Shown: positions 1-13,950, numbered from the stretch's first letter. The stretch is 64,000 bases of DNA from Elysia crispata (GCA_033675545.1 JAWDGP010004062.1:287501-351500), one strand, 5' to 3'. Translations and numbers: made by a program. The notes: generated by a model not told the origin, from the sequence alone.

Positions 1-1439
1 GCAAACACCACAGATAGGGTGAGCTCGTATAGCAGCTGCTCCTACAGACACCATGATGTAACGGGTTTCTTTGGAGGAGACGAGCCTGCCAAGTCTCCAG
101 ATTTTTATTAGTAATACTGTTTCCCCACATCATAGCGTATTGAAGAATGCTGAGTTTGTGATCCGGCTTTTCGGCTCCAAGTTGGGTGGCTGTTTTTTTT
201 TTTGTTTTTTGTTTTTTTTTTTTTTTTTTGGGAAGGGGGGGTTGTTTTTTGTTTTTCTTTAGTTCCTTAGTTGTTTCCCCACCAAACAGATCGTCTTTGT
301 TTCACAGCCAGTGCCTTTCGGGCAGAGAAAAAAAAATTCTCGCTTTCAGAGGCACTATCATTTAAAAATCTAAAAAAAAAAAAGGACTATTTACCTCAGT
401 TAACAGTTATTACCCGATTCTTCCTGCCTTTTGAATGTTGATAAGTTATTATTTCATCCGGCCTTATCATCCGTCTTTTTTGTTTTGAGTAATTTGTAAT
501 TCTTATCGCAACCTGTTGCTCCTACATGCCGAACAGGACCCATTTAGTCGAAGTAAAGCCGTAAAGATTAATCCCCACATTAAGAAGCTTTCAATCGAAA
601 CCCGCAGAATGGTGTGACTCAGAATTCAACCCCAAAATAATGTCCATGCCTGTATCGGTATCCCCACTCGTGTTGCCCAAAATAATCACGATTCTCTCCT
701 GATTTCCTGCACTGAACGTTGGCAGTCACACCACTCCACCGCCGCTCAGCAGGCAAACAGTGCGACCCTTCTCAGTCTCACCTGGATGTTCTCTAGGTCT
801 CCCTCCCTCCAGTGCTGTTCTGGGATGGCTCGGCTCGTCTCATGGTGAGCACTGCCAGTCCAGTCAGCGTGTAGTCTCGGAGTCTGAGTGAGCTCCACTT
901 GGCTACAGTCAGGCCTGTCTTACTCACTCCGCCTTATTGTGAAGAGTGATTGTTCTTGCGCAGGGTTAAAGCGTCTACCTGATTAGAATGGATTTCAAAT
1001 TTAGGTTTTTGACATCCCCCCAGTTTGTTCCTTCACGGAGATAACACCAGATTTTTTTTTTTAAGCGTTGCAGTTACAGTTGCTACAGATATAGTCTTTG
1101 CCTAATATTTTCATCGATTGTGGTGGTAACAATTTGAGTTAATTTGCTACGCCATTGCTCATAATTAGTCTTGTTCTTTTAACAGACAGAAGGACTTGAC
1201 TTATTATGTTCTTATCGTAACTAGGACATTCTGTGTAATCTGTGACCTAAGTAGACATTTGAGGTGAAATTCTGCGGATTTACGTAGATATTTTCCTGTT
1301 TTACTTCTTTAGTGTCTACAGCATTTAGAATTTTCTTGGGATCGGTTTAACCCTGAGAGAAAAAAACTGTTTTTTTTTTTTATCTTAATCATGGTAGTAA
1401 TATTTACCGTGTCATTACGTATTTACAAAGAAAAGATAT

Positions 1440-1885
<446 letters not shown>

Positions 1886-2197
1886 AGGAGGAGGAGGAAG
1901 AGCATAGATTGAAAGGGATAGAGATATCCCTGGTGTCTTTGCTAGGAACTTACCCGTAACGCTAACGTCAAACGAACTGCTAACCGCAGTAATCAACAGC
2001 CAATCAACCCGCGGTTTTACCATTATAGCTGTCTGAGTTAAGTTCCCCTCTTCGTTTTGCTTTTCTAAATTCCCACCTGTGAACGTTCGGTAGCTGACGC
2101 AAGCTGAAGCAGCTGTACGTGTCTAGGCTAGTCTGTATTCTTGTAATGAACCGTCGAGTTTTATCACCTGTTGGAAGAAGGTACTGATGGTGGCAGC

Positions 2198-2258
2198 TGG
2201 GTTGAGCGAACGCTCTAAGATCGTTGGTTTTGGGATTCTTCGCCGTGTGTACGAATCC
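2198..2258 (+). mobile_element. Possible tRNA-derived SINE relic
   Basis: TGGGTTGAGCG (2198-2208) resembles an A box, and gtgtacgaatcc ending at 2258 resembles a B box. No body or tail is defined. A similar lone B box, ggttcaaatcc, lies at 1698-1708. Confidence 0.3.
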
Positions 2259-4145
2259 AGATGATATTGAATTAGTATCGGGCCTCACTTTGGGAGATTT
2301 TATGTGAAAGGGGCTTGTTTGAGGTAGTCGGTGTTACAACATGTTGGGGGATGGTGAGGTGGATAGACTGTATAAAGCTTGTGAAGATTGAAGAAAGAAA
2401 GAGAGTTCCTGGACGCTGTTAAAAGAGTTATTGCAACTTCTTTTTTTTTATTATTCTTTTATCAGTAATACATTTTGACAATCTTTAGTTACGCTCCTGT
2501 AAATACGAGTACAGATTTTCCGGGTCCTTTCTCATATTTAACTCAATACGAAGAACTCGATGCAGTTTTTCCAGTGTTGATTTTTTTTCTTCTTGTAATT
2601 GCTCCGTAGATAATTTTTTTTTTTTTAAATAATCTTCATTCATATTTTTTTAATTTTTGTAAAAAGGGATGGTAAGACTGCCTGCGTATGATACAGTGTA
2701 GTACGGCCCATTTATATCTCTAGGGCGAGACTCTACCAATTATAGGAACGCAATTTTTGCCATCAAACTCACGATTGTTCTGACTCATTCTTTCTAACCT
2801 CGAGGATTTTTTTTTTTAGAAGTGTAGGCTGTGACCGCAGAACATGCACATCCTGGACCGTAAGTGGACCGTACCGTGTCGCGCAAGAGGTCCACACTTG
2901 AGATGAACTAAGTGCTCCGATCCGACGTGGCAATTATGCGCGTGCTGTGGACTTGAGAGATCATGCCGTGTTTCATTCTCTACAACACGGCGTAAAAGTG
3001 CAACTTGACACCTCTGGTGTTAGCCCAAAGTGTGACGTCTCTGTTCAGAAAACTGTTGGTACAGCTTCATTATTCTCTGCAGGCGTAGTTGACGTTGATT
3101 TGTTTAAAAAAAATAATGATAAATAAATAAATAAACAATCATGTTTGTTATAAACCCAAGAAGTGCCGTACTTTGTCTGAATTTCAACGTCCAACAAACG
3201 GACCTCAACATCAGCACTTCTATAGAAAGCTGCCAGACTGTGTCGGACAAGTAGTTCAACTTTCTCAATTAAGAGGACCCCCCCCCCCCCCCCCCAAAAA
3301 AAAAAAAAAAAAAAAAAAAGTCTCGGATTGCCCCTTATTCTGGTCTTGGGGCGATTTTCTGCGCTGTTTATTTCCATACCCCAAGCTTGACATTGTGCAG
3401 GCGACTAGCCACGACTATGACGGGCGTGCGGAAAGCTCCCCGCCTCAGACGGAGGTTGTCCTTCCGGCAGTGTATCCAGGACTGTTGTCAGGTATTGATT
3501 TTGCTACGCTGCTTGCGGTCAGATTGGTTTTAAAATTTGTTTTCGCGTGGGTTTTCAATGAATGATCTACCGGGTATACTATAACCCCAAGCAATTTGCA
3601 TTGTCGTTTTTTAATTAACCTGATTGGATGACTATTATGACTATTTGAGCGGTATCGTTCTTGAAATCCATTCTGTAGTACGGTAAAAAGCCGTGAAACT
3701 CCTCATTACATTTCTGGAGAATCATAGGGGTGAGATGATACAAGCTCATGTCAATGTCCAAGTATCCGCAAGGTGTGTTCGATCTGTCTCTCTTCTTTCA
3801 TCATTTCTACGGGAATTTTTTTTTTACTACACCTCACCTCTTGTTTTAGATTGGGACTTTTTTGGGGGGGTCGGGTGGTGGTGGTGGTGGTGGTGGGAAA
3901 TAGCCGCTTTTACGCCAACACTTACCAACAAGTGAATCTTTCACTCATTTACACACACACACAATCAATCAAATCATTCAATCAATTAAAAAAAAAAACA
4001 TATTAAAATCAACCCAGGTGTGGAATGTGAGGGCTCTAAGGCTCGGCTCTCTAGCCCCTATCTCTAAAAGGTAACATTTTGGACCTGGGTTATTTTAACC
4101 ACTGTTTGACTCACGATTTGTTCTCTCGTCTTGTATCTTCTCCAG

Positions 4146-4211
4146 ATGAGCGAGGGCCGGAAGAGCCAGGTGATCTTGCTGGACGAGCGGCGACTGGACA
4201 TCATCATACAG
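4146..4211 (+). CDS. FRMD4A: Exon 1: start codon and N-terminus of FERM F1 lobe (residues 1-22)
   Basis: This 66-nt exon opens with ATG directly after a strong pyrimidine tract and CAG (4143-4145) and ends at CAG before donor gtgggt, phase 0. It encodes MSEGRKSQVILLDERRL and then DIIIQ. This matches the vertebrate FRMD4A start, where a Met is followed by an EGR motif, a QV.LLD strand and a hydrophobic strand: the first beta strands of the ubiquitin-like F1 lobe. Because the ATG sits at the exon edge, the 5'UTR must come from an upstream exon, or an upstream coding exon in phase 0 adds residues as in some vertebrate isoforms. No such exon is evident in 1-4145. Confidence 0.9.
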
Positions 4212-4293
4212 GTGGGTTGTTTGATCAGTGTGTGTCGCCATCTGGTGGTGGGAATAGGATCCCCGTCTGACTAGCCACACCTCTCCGGCTTCA

Positions 4294-4577
<284 letters not shown>

Positions 4578-5085
4578 ATTATCTTTTGTTTGTAACCATC
4601 GGGAAATTAAAGATGGGCAAACCCCCGTCTTCAACTGTAGTTGTAAATAGCTGCATATAAATTTAGAACTGAGCACGCTTTTCCTTTTCCATTTTTAACT
4701 GCATTTCTTTCTTTCTTTCTTTCGTTCTTTAAAAGCTAGAGTATTTACCGTGTTTTGATTCCTGTTTTGTTACAGTTGCTAAGTTTAGAACAGAAATCTG
4801 GTTTAATTTGCGTGTGTGTGTCCATTAGGCGTATGCTTTCTTTGGATGGTTGATTGGTTAACGTGGAAAAACTCGGGGCAGGGGTATTTTTATTTTTTTT
4901 TTTTTTCAAACCGCTGGTTCCACTCGTGGACGATCATCAGGATAAATGAAGAGAGCCGTGAAACAAACTAGAGAAAGAGCCTGATTTAAGTAGGTGACGA
5001 GCAGGGGTAGGCGTCGGATGTCGGGGAACTTCTGTCTAATTTGTAAAACATTTTCACACCATCGGCATCCTGTCCTAACAGAATC

Positions 5086-5121
<36 letters not shown>

Positions 5122-5446
5122 GTTTTAGTTCTCTTTGGAGCGACCTCCTGATCTGTGTTTGTTCCTAGTCTCCTAAGTCACGGGCTAGTTTTACTTAGGC
5201 TGTGCGTGAAAGCGCCCTGTCTTTGCTAATTCTCTGATCGCTACGATCGTTATTTTTTATGTCAGCGATTGCAATCAATTCGGGGACGACACGAATTGTT
5301 CTGACGGTACCACAGAAAAGATTTTCTATTTTATTTTATTTTTTTTTTTTTTTTCAAAGAGGGGGGGAAGATGATGTGTTCATTCTAAATACTTAATCTG
5401 TAATTAGTGTCTAAAATTGACAATTTGGATACGCTTATAATAAAAC

Positions 5447-5494
5447 TTCTTCTTCTTCTCCTCCTCCTCCCGCTCTCTCTCTCTCTCTCTCTCC

Positions 5495-5557
<63 letters not shown>

Positions 5558-5572
5558 ATGTAGACCCTTCTC

Positions 5573-5606
<34 letters not shown>
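5447..5606 (+). repeat. Composite CTT/CTC/(CT)n/(TA)n
   Basis: CTT then CTC triplets pass into CT dinucleotides (5472-5554) and, after about 20 bp, (TA)n at 5575-5606. Confidence 0.95.
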
Positions 5607-5610
<4 letters not shown>

Positions 5611-5810
5611 GCTGCAGAAACCACATGTATCTCATTATCAGCAGTTAACTCTACAAGCACACCTCGTCTCTTAATGTTGTGTGCTGTATATGACATCTAA
5701 TTTTAACCTTTTTTTTTTTCGCTCTGCATGACTGTCACTTTAAAAATATGCTATTCTAAACGCAGATCATGCAGGATCGAGAAAGAAGGGCAAATAGAGA
5801 GGAGAGTCAG

Positions 5811-6226
<416 letters not shown>

Positions 6227-6804
6227 GGCCTATCTATAGACAGAAGAAGAAAAAAAAAATGAGAGAGCAGAATGGTGGAAAGAGATGCAGAGTCACAGAG
6301 AGATTTGATGAAAGGGCGATAGAGTCGAAATGACAAGATAATAAGTGCAATCATATATACCCAGAGCCTTTTGGAAAAAAAACAAAACAAAAAGCCAGCA
6401 CCGCTCACTCCCATTATCTTGTGTAGCGCCGTCACCATTTCCCTCCCATCACCAGCCTTACAACCATATTGCCCACACCCGTCCGGCCCTCTCCCAACCC
6501 TCGGTAAATCCGGCCTTTTATCAGTGAGTGAGTACAATGTAACTCGGCCTATCTGGGCGAGCCTATTGTCTCAGGCGGTGCTAGTATCAGGGCGAGGCGT
6601 GTCCTACAGAACTGGATCTGTCTCCCCGGAGAGCAGAGGGGTAGGATAACCCCCAGGGACCCCGGATAGGCCAGGTGCTGGTACTACTGGGGGGTGTGTG
6701 GAGTGCTATCATAGGTTGGGGGATTTTTCTCGGTTTTCGAAATTGAATTGGGGAACCTGTCTAACTTGATGTCTAGATCTTTTTGCTTCAGAATAATAAT
6801 AATA

Positions 6805-6840
<36 letters not shown>

Positions 6841-6841
6841 G

Positions 6842-6880
<39 letters not shown>

Positions 6881-6975
6881 CGACTCAGAATACGTTTTTT
6901 AAACTAAGTATAAGTAGTATTCACTTGGTTTAACATGGCCGTTCTAAGGTTTATTTAAAGGTCTGGACAGTAGCC

Positions 6976-7201
<226 letters not shown>

Positions 7202-8012
7202 TCTGTGCATGTTTGTGAAGGCGAAGCTGAAGAGAACTAAGAGATCTAAATCCATTTTCGTTCTTGAAGCCATAAGAAACGTCGGAGCAGGAGCCTGAAA
7301 GTGTTCCTCCTCCTCTACTCCATCCTTCCGTGTCTTGCTGCGACCTTCACCTGGACTCGGTTACAGTAACACGACTTAAATTTCGACACGTCGGTTTCTT
7401 CACACTGTTTGACACACATCGTGTGCCAGGGCACATGCCTAACTCGTCAGGCCTGTCTTCTAATTTTACAACTTTTGTGAATTCTCATGGCTGCTCCTTT
7501 GACGTGTAGAGCATTCTGAAGACGTACTTGCCATGCATTCCCGATTTTTAACATTCCGCATTCAATCTTACTCTGAAAATTAAAATGGTTTTTCCTTTAT
7601 AAATAAAAAGCGAAAATATTTTTGCGATTAAAAAAAAAAATAATATATATATATCTGTATGAATCACTTGCAAAAACCGTTTCCAGATCTTTATCATTCC
7701 ATCTTGTGTCATTCAAAGCATAAAAAGAATTTGTAATGGCTACACGCACAGTCTCTTTAACTCTCCATTATGACCCCAACATTCAATGACCATTGAATCC
7801 GAATACACTATAATAGCTTTTGCTTCATCAACTAGTCAGCCAGAATTTATTTACATCTTCGATTTATTTGGCTCTGTCAATGAACCAACCGATCTTTAAA
7901 TCAGTCAATACAATGATAAATGAGTAGGAGAGTATCCGAATACACCAATGCAAGACCTTTGATTCTGTTACCACTCAAGCAACCAATTGCCCGATAAATG
8001 ATCACACTCCTT

Positions 8013-9175
8013 TTATTGCTGTATATCTTCATCCTCTGTTACCAACCAATCAACCACCCTTATCGCCTTTATTGCTGTATATCTTCATCCTCTGTTACCA
8101 ACCAATCAACCACCCTTATCGCCTTTATTGCTGTATATCTTCATCCTCTGTTACCAACCAATCAACCACCCTTATCGCCTTTATTGCTGTATATTTTCAT
8201 CCTCTGTTACCAACCAATCAACCATCCTTATCGCCTTTATTGCTGTATATCTTCATCCTCTGTTACCAACCAATCAACCACCCTTATCGCCTTTATTGCT
8301 GTATATCTTCATCCTCTGTTACCAACCAATCAACCATCCTCATCCCCTTTATTGCTGTATATTTTCATCCTCTGTTACCAACCAATCAACCACCCTTATC
8401 GCCTTTATTGCTGTATATCTTCATCCTCTGTTACCAACCAATCAACCACCCTTATCGCCTTTATTGCTGTATATCTTCATCCTCTGTTACCAACCAATCA
8501 ACCACCCTTATCGCCTTTATTGCTGTATATCTTCATCCTCTGTTACCAACCAATCAACCACCCTTATCGCCTTTATTGCTGTATATTTTCATCCTCTGTT
8601 ACCAACCAATCAACCACCCTTATCGCCTTTATTGCTGTATATCTTCATCCTCTGTTACCAACCAATCAACCACCCTTATCGCCTTTATTGCTGTATAATT
8701 TCATCCTCTGTTACCAACCAATCAACCACCCTTATCGCCTTTATTGCTGTATATTTTCATCCTCTGTTACCAACCAATCAACCACCCTTATCGCCTTTAT
8801 TGCTGTATATTTTCATCCTCTGTTACCAACCAATCAACCACCCTTATCGCCTTTATTGCTGTATATTTTCATCCTCTGTTACCAACCAATCAACCATCCT
8901 CATCCCCTTTATTGCTGTATATTTTCATCCTCTGTTACCAACCAATCAACCATCCTCATCCCCTTTATTGCTGTATAATTTCATCCTCTGTTACCAACCA
9001 ATCAACCACCCTTATCCCCTTTATTGCTGTATATCTTCATCCTCTGTTACCAGCCAATTTACCACACTCATCCTTTTTATTGCTGTATATTTTCATCCTC
9101 TGTTACTACAACCAATCAACCATCCTCATCCCCTTTATTGCTGTATATCTTCATCCTCTGTTACCAACCAATCTA
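8013..9175 (+). repeat. 56-bp minisatellite, about 21 copies, abutting exon 2
   Basis: The unit begins ttattgctgtatatcttcat, continues cctctgttaccaaccaatca and ends accacccttatcgcct. Copies are near-identical at first (8013-8900) and vary more towards 9175 (atcctcatcccc variants, small indels near 9105). The unit has no stop in any + frame, and since 56 is not a multiple of 3 it creates long artefactual open frames. A diverged last copy appears to continue into the exon 2 acceptor at 9182-9233. Confidence 0.96.
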
Positions 9176-9233
9176 TGTGTGAACCAATTAATCATTTTCA
9201 TCCCTTTTGTTTCTCTATTATTTTCACCCCCAG

Positions 9234-9328
9234 CCCAAGCTCTATGCCAGCGACCTGCTCGATCTGGTAGCCTCACACTTCAAGCTGAGGGAGAAACATT
9301 ACTTCGGGCTCGGCTTCTACGATGAAAC
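9234..9328 (+). CDS. FRMD4A: Exon 2: FERM F1 lobe (residues 23-53 plus split Thr 54)
   Basis: The acceptor is a T/C-rich tract ending in cccccag at 9233; the donor is gtgagt at 9329. The 95-nt exon runs phase 0 to phase 2 and encodes PKLYASDLLDLVASHF then KLREKHYFGLGFYDE. The block LLDLVASHF.L.EK.YFG is nearly invariant in FRMD4 proteins and forms the helix and following strands of F1. The exon is unusual in its surroundings. A 56-bp minisatellite runs up to its acceptor, and two diverged copies of its last 59 nt plus donor lie downstream at 9429-9485 and 9605-9662. Confidence 0.95.
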
Positions 9329-9341
9329 GTGAGTTGCTTTG

Positions 9342-9428
<87 letters not shown>

Positions 9429-9430
<2 letters not shown>

Positions 9431-9485
9431 TCACCCTTCTAGCTGAGGGAGAAAATTAATGTGCCCTCAGTTTCTACTATGAAAC
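9429..9485 (+). repeat. Diverged copy 1 of exon 2's end plus donor
   Basis: This 57-nt segment aligns to 9270-9328, the end of exon 2, followed by the same donor and about 10 bp of intron. It begins gctcacccttctag where the exon has gcctcacacttcaag. It carries changes and one deletion and lies behind a (CT)n tract. Confidence 0.88.
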
Positions 9486-9524
9486 GTGAGTTGCCTTGTT
9501 TTCTCCCCCCCTCCCTCCCTCCCT

Positions 9525-9604
<80 letters not shown>

Positions 9605-9606
<2 letters not shown>

Positions 9607-9662
9607 TCACCCTTCCAGCTGAGGGAGAAACATTAATGTGCCCTCAGTTTCTACTATGAAAC
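9605..9662 (+). repeat. Diverged copy 2 of exon 2's end plus donor
   Basis: This 58-nt segment aligns to 9270-9328 and to copy 1, with which it shares substitutions (attaatgtgccctcag). It lies 176-177 bp after copy 1, has a gtgagt donor at 9663 and is preceded by (CT)n and cccttccag. Copies 1 and 2 derive from each other after one initial duplication. Confidence 0.9.
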
Positions 9663-9688
9663 GTGAGTTGCCTTGTTTTCTCCTCCCT

Positions 9689-9755
<67 letters not shown>

Positions 9756-10609
9756 CTGAAAGCAGATGATACGGTCGTGACTTGATGAACAGTACCAACG
9801 TCAGTGGTGTATCACAGCCTACGTGAGAAGTATTATCTTTGGCTTTAACTTTGATGAGTCGCGTTGTGGTTTGTTTTTATCCTGTCCCGAATGATTATAC
9901 AATATTGGTGGCTGGTAGTTTGGCTCCGGCCCAATGAAAAGCTTTCCCTTTCAGAAATTTCCTTGTGGTGATAATGATATTCTAACGATTGGGAACTTGT
10001 GTGACTGTTATTATTACCCTGAAGCTGAAAGCAATACAGAGCTTTACCAGATTCCTATGAAACGTTCATATCGCAAATTTGAAACTGATCTTTAAACGAT
10101 CAATAGTTTCTCGTAAATTGAACAGATAGATAATCGCAATATCTTCTGTCTCTCACTCATTGAGACACTCCAAGAAATTCAATCATTTCAAACAACCCTT
10201 CTTTTCAATATTCACTTTAAGTTCAAAGTTACAGTGATATTTCCTCACAAGAACATCTTTAACTCAGAGATTGAAGAACTTGGAAATGCTTTAACTTATT
10301 CCTATCTTTTACTTAAAGGATAAAATGTATAATAAGTTAATTTGAAAGAGGTATGATTAACTATTTAACAGAGCCAAGAAATCAATGACATAAATAGGAT
10401 CGGATTCCATTTTGCAGTTTCCAAACTGGCATATTTGTTTTCTAATTGTGGAGGTTGTACATGTATAAATAAAAGAAATGCTTTTCCATAAAAAAAAATA
10501 GAGAAGCGAATGGTATCATGTCGTGTAAGGGCCACAACTCCAAAATTTTCATCGCATTTACATTTCCCATATAATATTTCTAAGTTAGCTCCCTTGTTTT
10601 CTTCCTCAG

Positions 10610-10702
10610 ATATCATTTTAACTGGTTACAGGGAGAGAAGAGAGTCCTGGACCACGAGTTCCCGAAAAAGACGGGGTTGCTGGTACTGCATTTTTCCATC
10701 AG
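10610..10702 (+). CDS. FRMD4A: Exon 3: end of FERM F1 lobe (residues 54-84)
   Basis: Acceptor cttcctcag ends at 10609 and donor gtaatt starts at 10703. The 93-nt exon is phase 2 at both ends and gives TYHFNWLQGEKRVLDHEF then PKKTGLLVLHFSIR, the final R being split. Vertebrate FRMD4A has the same pattern (NWLQ, RVLEHDFPKK, then hydrophobic strand and R). The FPKK element is a recognisable FERM F1/F2 boundary motif. No duplication is seen beside this exon. Confidence 0.95.
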
Positions 10703-11258
10703 GTAATTATTTATAGCCGTAAATAAAGAATTTCGAAAGTTTGTGTAATACGAGCGGTTTAAGATGCGCTGTCCTCAGTTTAACTATCGTGTGCTAAATC
10801 AGATGTTTTATGAAATTTTGATTATAAAGAGGAACAAAAATAACTTTACATCTTGTTTCGGATAGAGTATTAAGCTCATCTAGGCGCGGGCCCAACTCTT
10901 CCGGCAGCCTTTTTGGACCTTATAAAAAACTTATTTATTTATTTGTTTGTTTGTTTATTCCTTTAATAAAATTATTTACAGCGTTTGGCTACAAATAATG
11001 TGTTTGAGTTAATTTATTTGAACTATTCATTTTCAAATAGCGTTGTAAAATCTGGTGAAGAGTGCATATAATATGTCAAAATGAAATACTAAAATGAGCA
11101 TTGTGAATAATAACTCATAAATATAAACATCTTTTCTAATCTGGATTGGGGAGGGGTCATAAAAATTACATATAAAATTTAAAAAAGGGTGTGTGTGTGT
11201 GTGTAATAATGATTAATTAAGATGCACTTCTTGAATAAGCCGAACTTCCAAAAGGACT

Positions 11259-11293
<35 letters not shown>

Positions 11294-11497
11294 AAGGGTA
11301 GAAGAAGGATGCTTAAGCCTCTTCTTAATCTTGTAATGCAGTCGGTAGACTGTTTACAGTACTTATCTCTCCTATGTTCTCAACGGAGGCTATTGGTGAA
11401 AGCGGCACTTGCAGGAAAAAGTCGGGGGCAGGGTATAAACACTTGTATAGAGCAGCGATGAGATAGTTTATAGTAATGGTATTTTGTGTGTGTGCAG
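10703..11497 (+). other. Intron 3 (795 bp)
   Basis: GT-AG intron of AT-rich sequence. It holds a short TTAT/TTTG block near 10928-10957, a (GT)n near 11189 and a run of about 26 T at 11263-11289. Nothing coding. Confidence 0.85.
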
Positions 11498-11582
11498 GTT
11501 TTATGTGGAGACCATTGGATTACTGCGAGACACACAGACAGTGGAGTTATTTTACCTCAACGCCAGACAAGCCGTGTTTAGG
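11498..11582 (+). CDS. FRMD4A: Exon 4: start of FERM F2 lobe (residues 85-113)
   Basis: A TG-rich stretch and cag (11495-11497) form the acceptor; the donor is gtgagt at 11583. The 85-nt exon runs phase 2 to phase 0 and encodes FYVETIGLLRDTQTVELFY then LNARQAVFR. It corresponds to the vertebrate FYIES...LKD..T.ELFFLNAK segment that opens the alpha-helical, acyl-CoA-binding-like F2 lobe. A (CT)n tract of about 80 bp starts some 20 bp after the donor. The following intron is the longest in the window (19.8 kb). Confidence 0.94.
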
Positions 11583-11598
11583 GTGAGTACAAAACTTT

Positions 11599-11684
<86 letters not shown>

Positions 11685-12148
11685 CCTCCCTCCCTCCATT
11701 ACCACTTTTCTTTGAGACGCTTTTTCATTTTTTCAACGACACATTCTGTTTATGAATTTGGGTTTGAGGTTAATAAAATCCGCCTCGGATAAGAATGATA
11801 ACATCATGATCGGATGTTATTTTTTTTTAAATATATATGTCATTATCCTCCTCCCTTATCACCAACTTTCATATTATTTCCCTTTTCATCACCAATTGTG
11901 TGTGCGTTTCTTGAAATACCCACCATAAATAACCATACCCTATATCATACCTAATTACGCGACGTTGTCATAAAAACTATCATTAATCTTTTATTCGTTG
12001 CGTGTTGACTGTTTACCGTGCTATAGCGTTCGCTCTTCAATAGTGGGTTATTTATATTTCGGAAAATATACCGAGCTAGCCAGACCCCGTGACTCGCGCC
12101 TATCGGAACTTCAGTCATGTATTTCTACAAACAAGGTCGCGGGCGGTA

Positions 12149-12160
12149 GGTTTCGAACCC
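12149..12160 (-). mobile_element. Lone B-box-like motif (possible SINE relic)
   Basis: The complement reads gggttcgaaacc within a GC-rich context. No convincing A box is found in the expected direction, so this is a weak relic at best. Confidence 0.25.
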
Positions 12161-12403
12161 GCGTCCCGCCGTAGTTGTGTCAGAGAGCGGGTAATTATCG
12201 ATCTGTGCCGAGATGTTTCGAAAATGATGTATCCGGTGCAGCCGTTTATAGAAATTGTCGGTCTTTATGTGTGTCGTGCTGAGAGCTGATAAAGGCATCT
12301 TCTGTGGTCTTATTAACTCTGTCTCTGTCTCTATCTGTCTCTCTGTCTCTGTCTCTTTCTCTCTCTTTATGTCACTATCTCTCTCTGTCACTCTCTCTCT
12401 CTG

Positions 12404-12474
<71 letters not shown>

Positions 12475-12778
12475 CTCCTCCCTTCTTCCCTCTCACCACA
12501 TTTTTGTGACAGGACGTTCATCTTATATTAGTCCCTTGTTTTCCCCCAATCTTGTTTCCTCCTGTTTATGCAGACATCTGATGGATACATCAGCATCTTT
12601 GCAATTAAGAAAAATATATATAAAAGAAAAATCGTAACATCGCAAGAGACGTCTCGTATTAAATTCTTAATCTGTTTCGTCTGGCGTTGCCATCAGATTC
12701 ACATGACGGGCTGTTCAACTCACGCTAGGCAGACGAATGCAACTTCTCTTTACTCTTGTTACGTCCATATCATATAAA

Positions 12779-13185
12779 TTAAACTCTTTTACGAGTCCCC
12801 AACCATCTTTACAAAAATAATAAAATAAAATAAAACGATATTATGTTAAACGTTAGAGCTCGCAATAGCTCTCAGTCAAGCTTTGTCTGGTTCATATCTC
12901 TTGAAACGTTTATATAATCTAAAACTGTTTTATGAGTTCGCCAATCATCTTTTTATAACAACAAAACAAAGGAAAAACCGATCTTATGCTAAACACTGCA
13001 GCTCGCAATAGCTCTCAGTCAAGCTATATCTGGTTCGTATCTCTTGAAACGTTTATATCATCTAAAACTGTTTTACGAGTTCCCCAATCATCTTTTTTTT
13101 TTTAAAACAAAACAAAAGAAAACCGATCTTATGCTAAACACTGCAGCTCGCAATAGCTCCCAATCATGCTATGTCTGGCCTCCCG
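12779..13185 (+). repeat. 144-bp tandem triplication
   Basis: The anchor agctcgcaatagctc lies at 12857, 13000 and 13145. Units share tctcttgaaacgtttatat, atctaaaactgttt and accgatcttatg. Copies differ by substitutions and by the length of an internal A/T tract. Confidence 0.9.
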
Positions 13186-13579
13186 CAATCCGCTTGCACT
13201 GTAAGAACTGGAGCAAGTCCAAACCCTAGCGGAAGGGAGACAATTCAGCAAATTGTTGAATGCCGGATCAATTTAAGCCCCTTGGCTCTGTAAAATGATC
13301 CCAAGGTCTCCAAGGTCTTGAAGGGGGAAAGGGCTGCAGAAAATTGGAATCTGTATTTCCAAAAAAAAAAAAAGCCTTTTTTTTCTTTCTATTTTTTCTT
13401 TCTATTTTTTCTTTTCTTTTTCTTTGTTTTTGAGTTTGAAGCTAGGGGAGGAAAAGACATTGAAACAGATTTGTTTAAGGGGAAAAAAAAATAGAAAGAA
13501 AAACAGAGATGTTCATATTTGGTCGATATATGAATTTACATTTTAAAAAAGAAAAGAAAAAGATATATAGCTATGTTAG

Positions 13580-13580
13580 T

Positions 13581-13646
<66 letters not shown>

Positions 13647-13758
13647 AATAATAATAATAATAATAATAATAGTAGTAGTTATTGTAATAATGATAGCACA
13701 TTGATATCATTAAAATGAAAAAGAAGAGGATGAGGAGGAATAAGAGGATTATTTTAAA

Positions 13759-13849
<91 letters not shown>

Positions 13850-13950
13850 AAAGATGTGAAGGGGAGGGCGCAGAAACAAAATATTCCCTTTTAAAGTGTG
13901 ACACCATTATGGATGGTGAATTATCGATTCTTTGATGATCCTTTTAACAC

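Larger units (their letters stand above)
9346..9747 (+). repeat. Three (CT)n arrays between exon 2 end copies
   Basis: CT tracts at 9346-9428, 9533-9604 and 9697-9747 follow the donor of exon 2 and of each of its two copies. Confidence 0.95.
9329..10609 (+). other. Intron 2 (1.3 kb) with two exon-2 end copies
   Basis: GT-AG intron. Three (CT)n tracts (9346-9428, 9533-9604, 9697-9747) alternate with two diverged copies of the exon 2 end. The rest (9750-10609) is unique AT-rich sequence with no coding signal. Confidence 0.85.

Noticed and set aside
813..844. Possible 32-nt upstream exon (cctccag acceptor, catg|gtgagc donor) with an ATG
   Set aside because: The frame from its ATG ends in phase 2 and would not join exon 1 in frame. 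As a non-coding exon it has no support beyond two splice-like motifs.
8128..9270. 380-codon open frame over the 56-bp minisatellite
   Set aside because: The 56-bp unit lacks stops in all + frames, so any frame stays open. It enters exon 2 out of frame.
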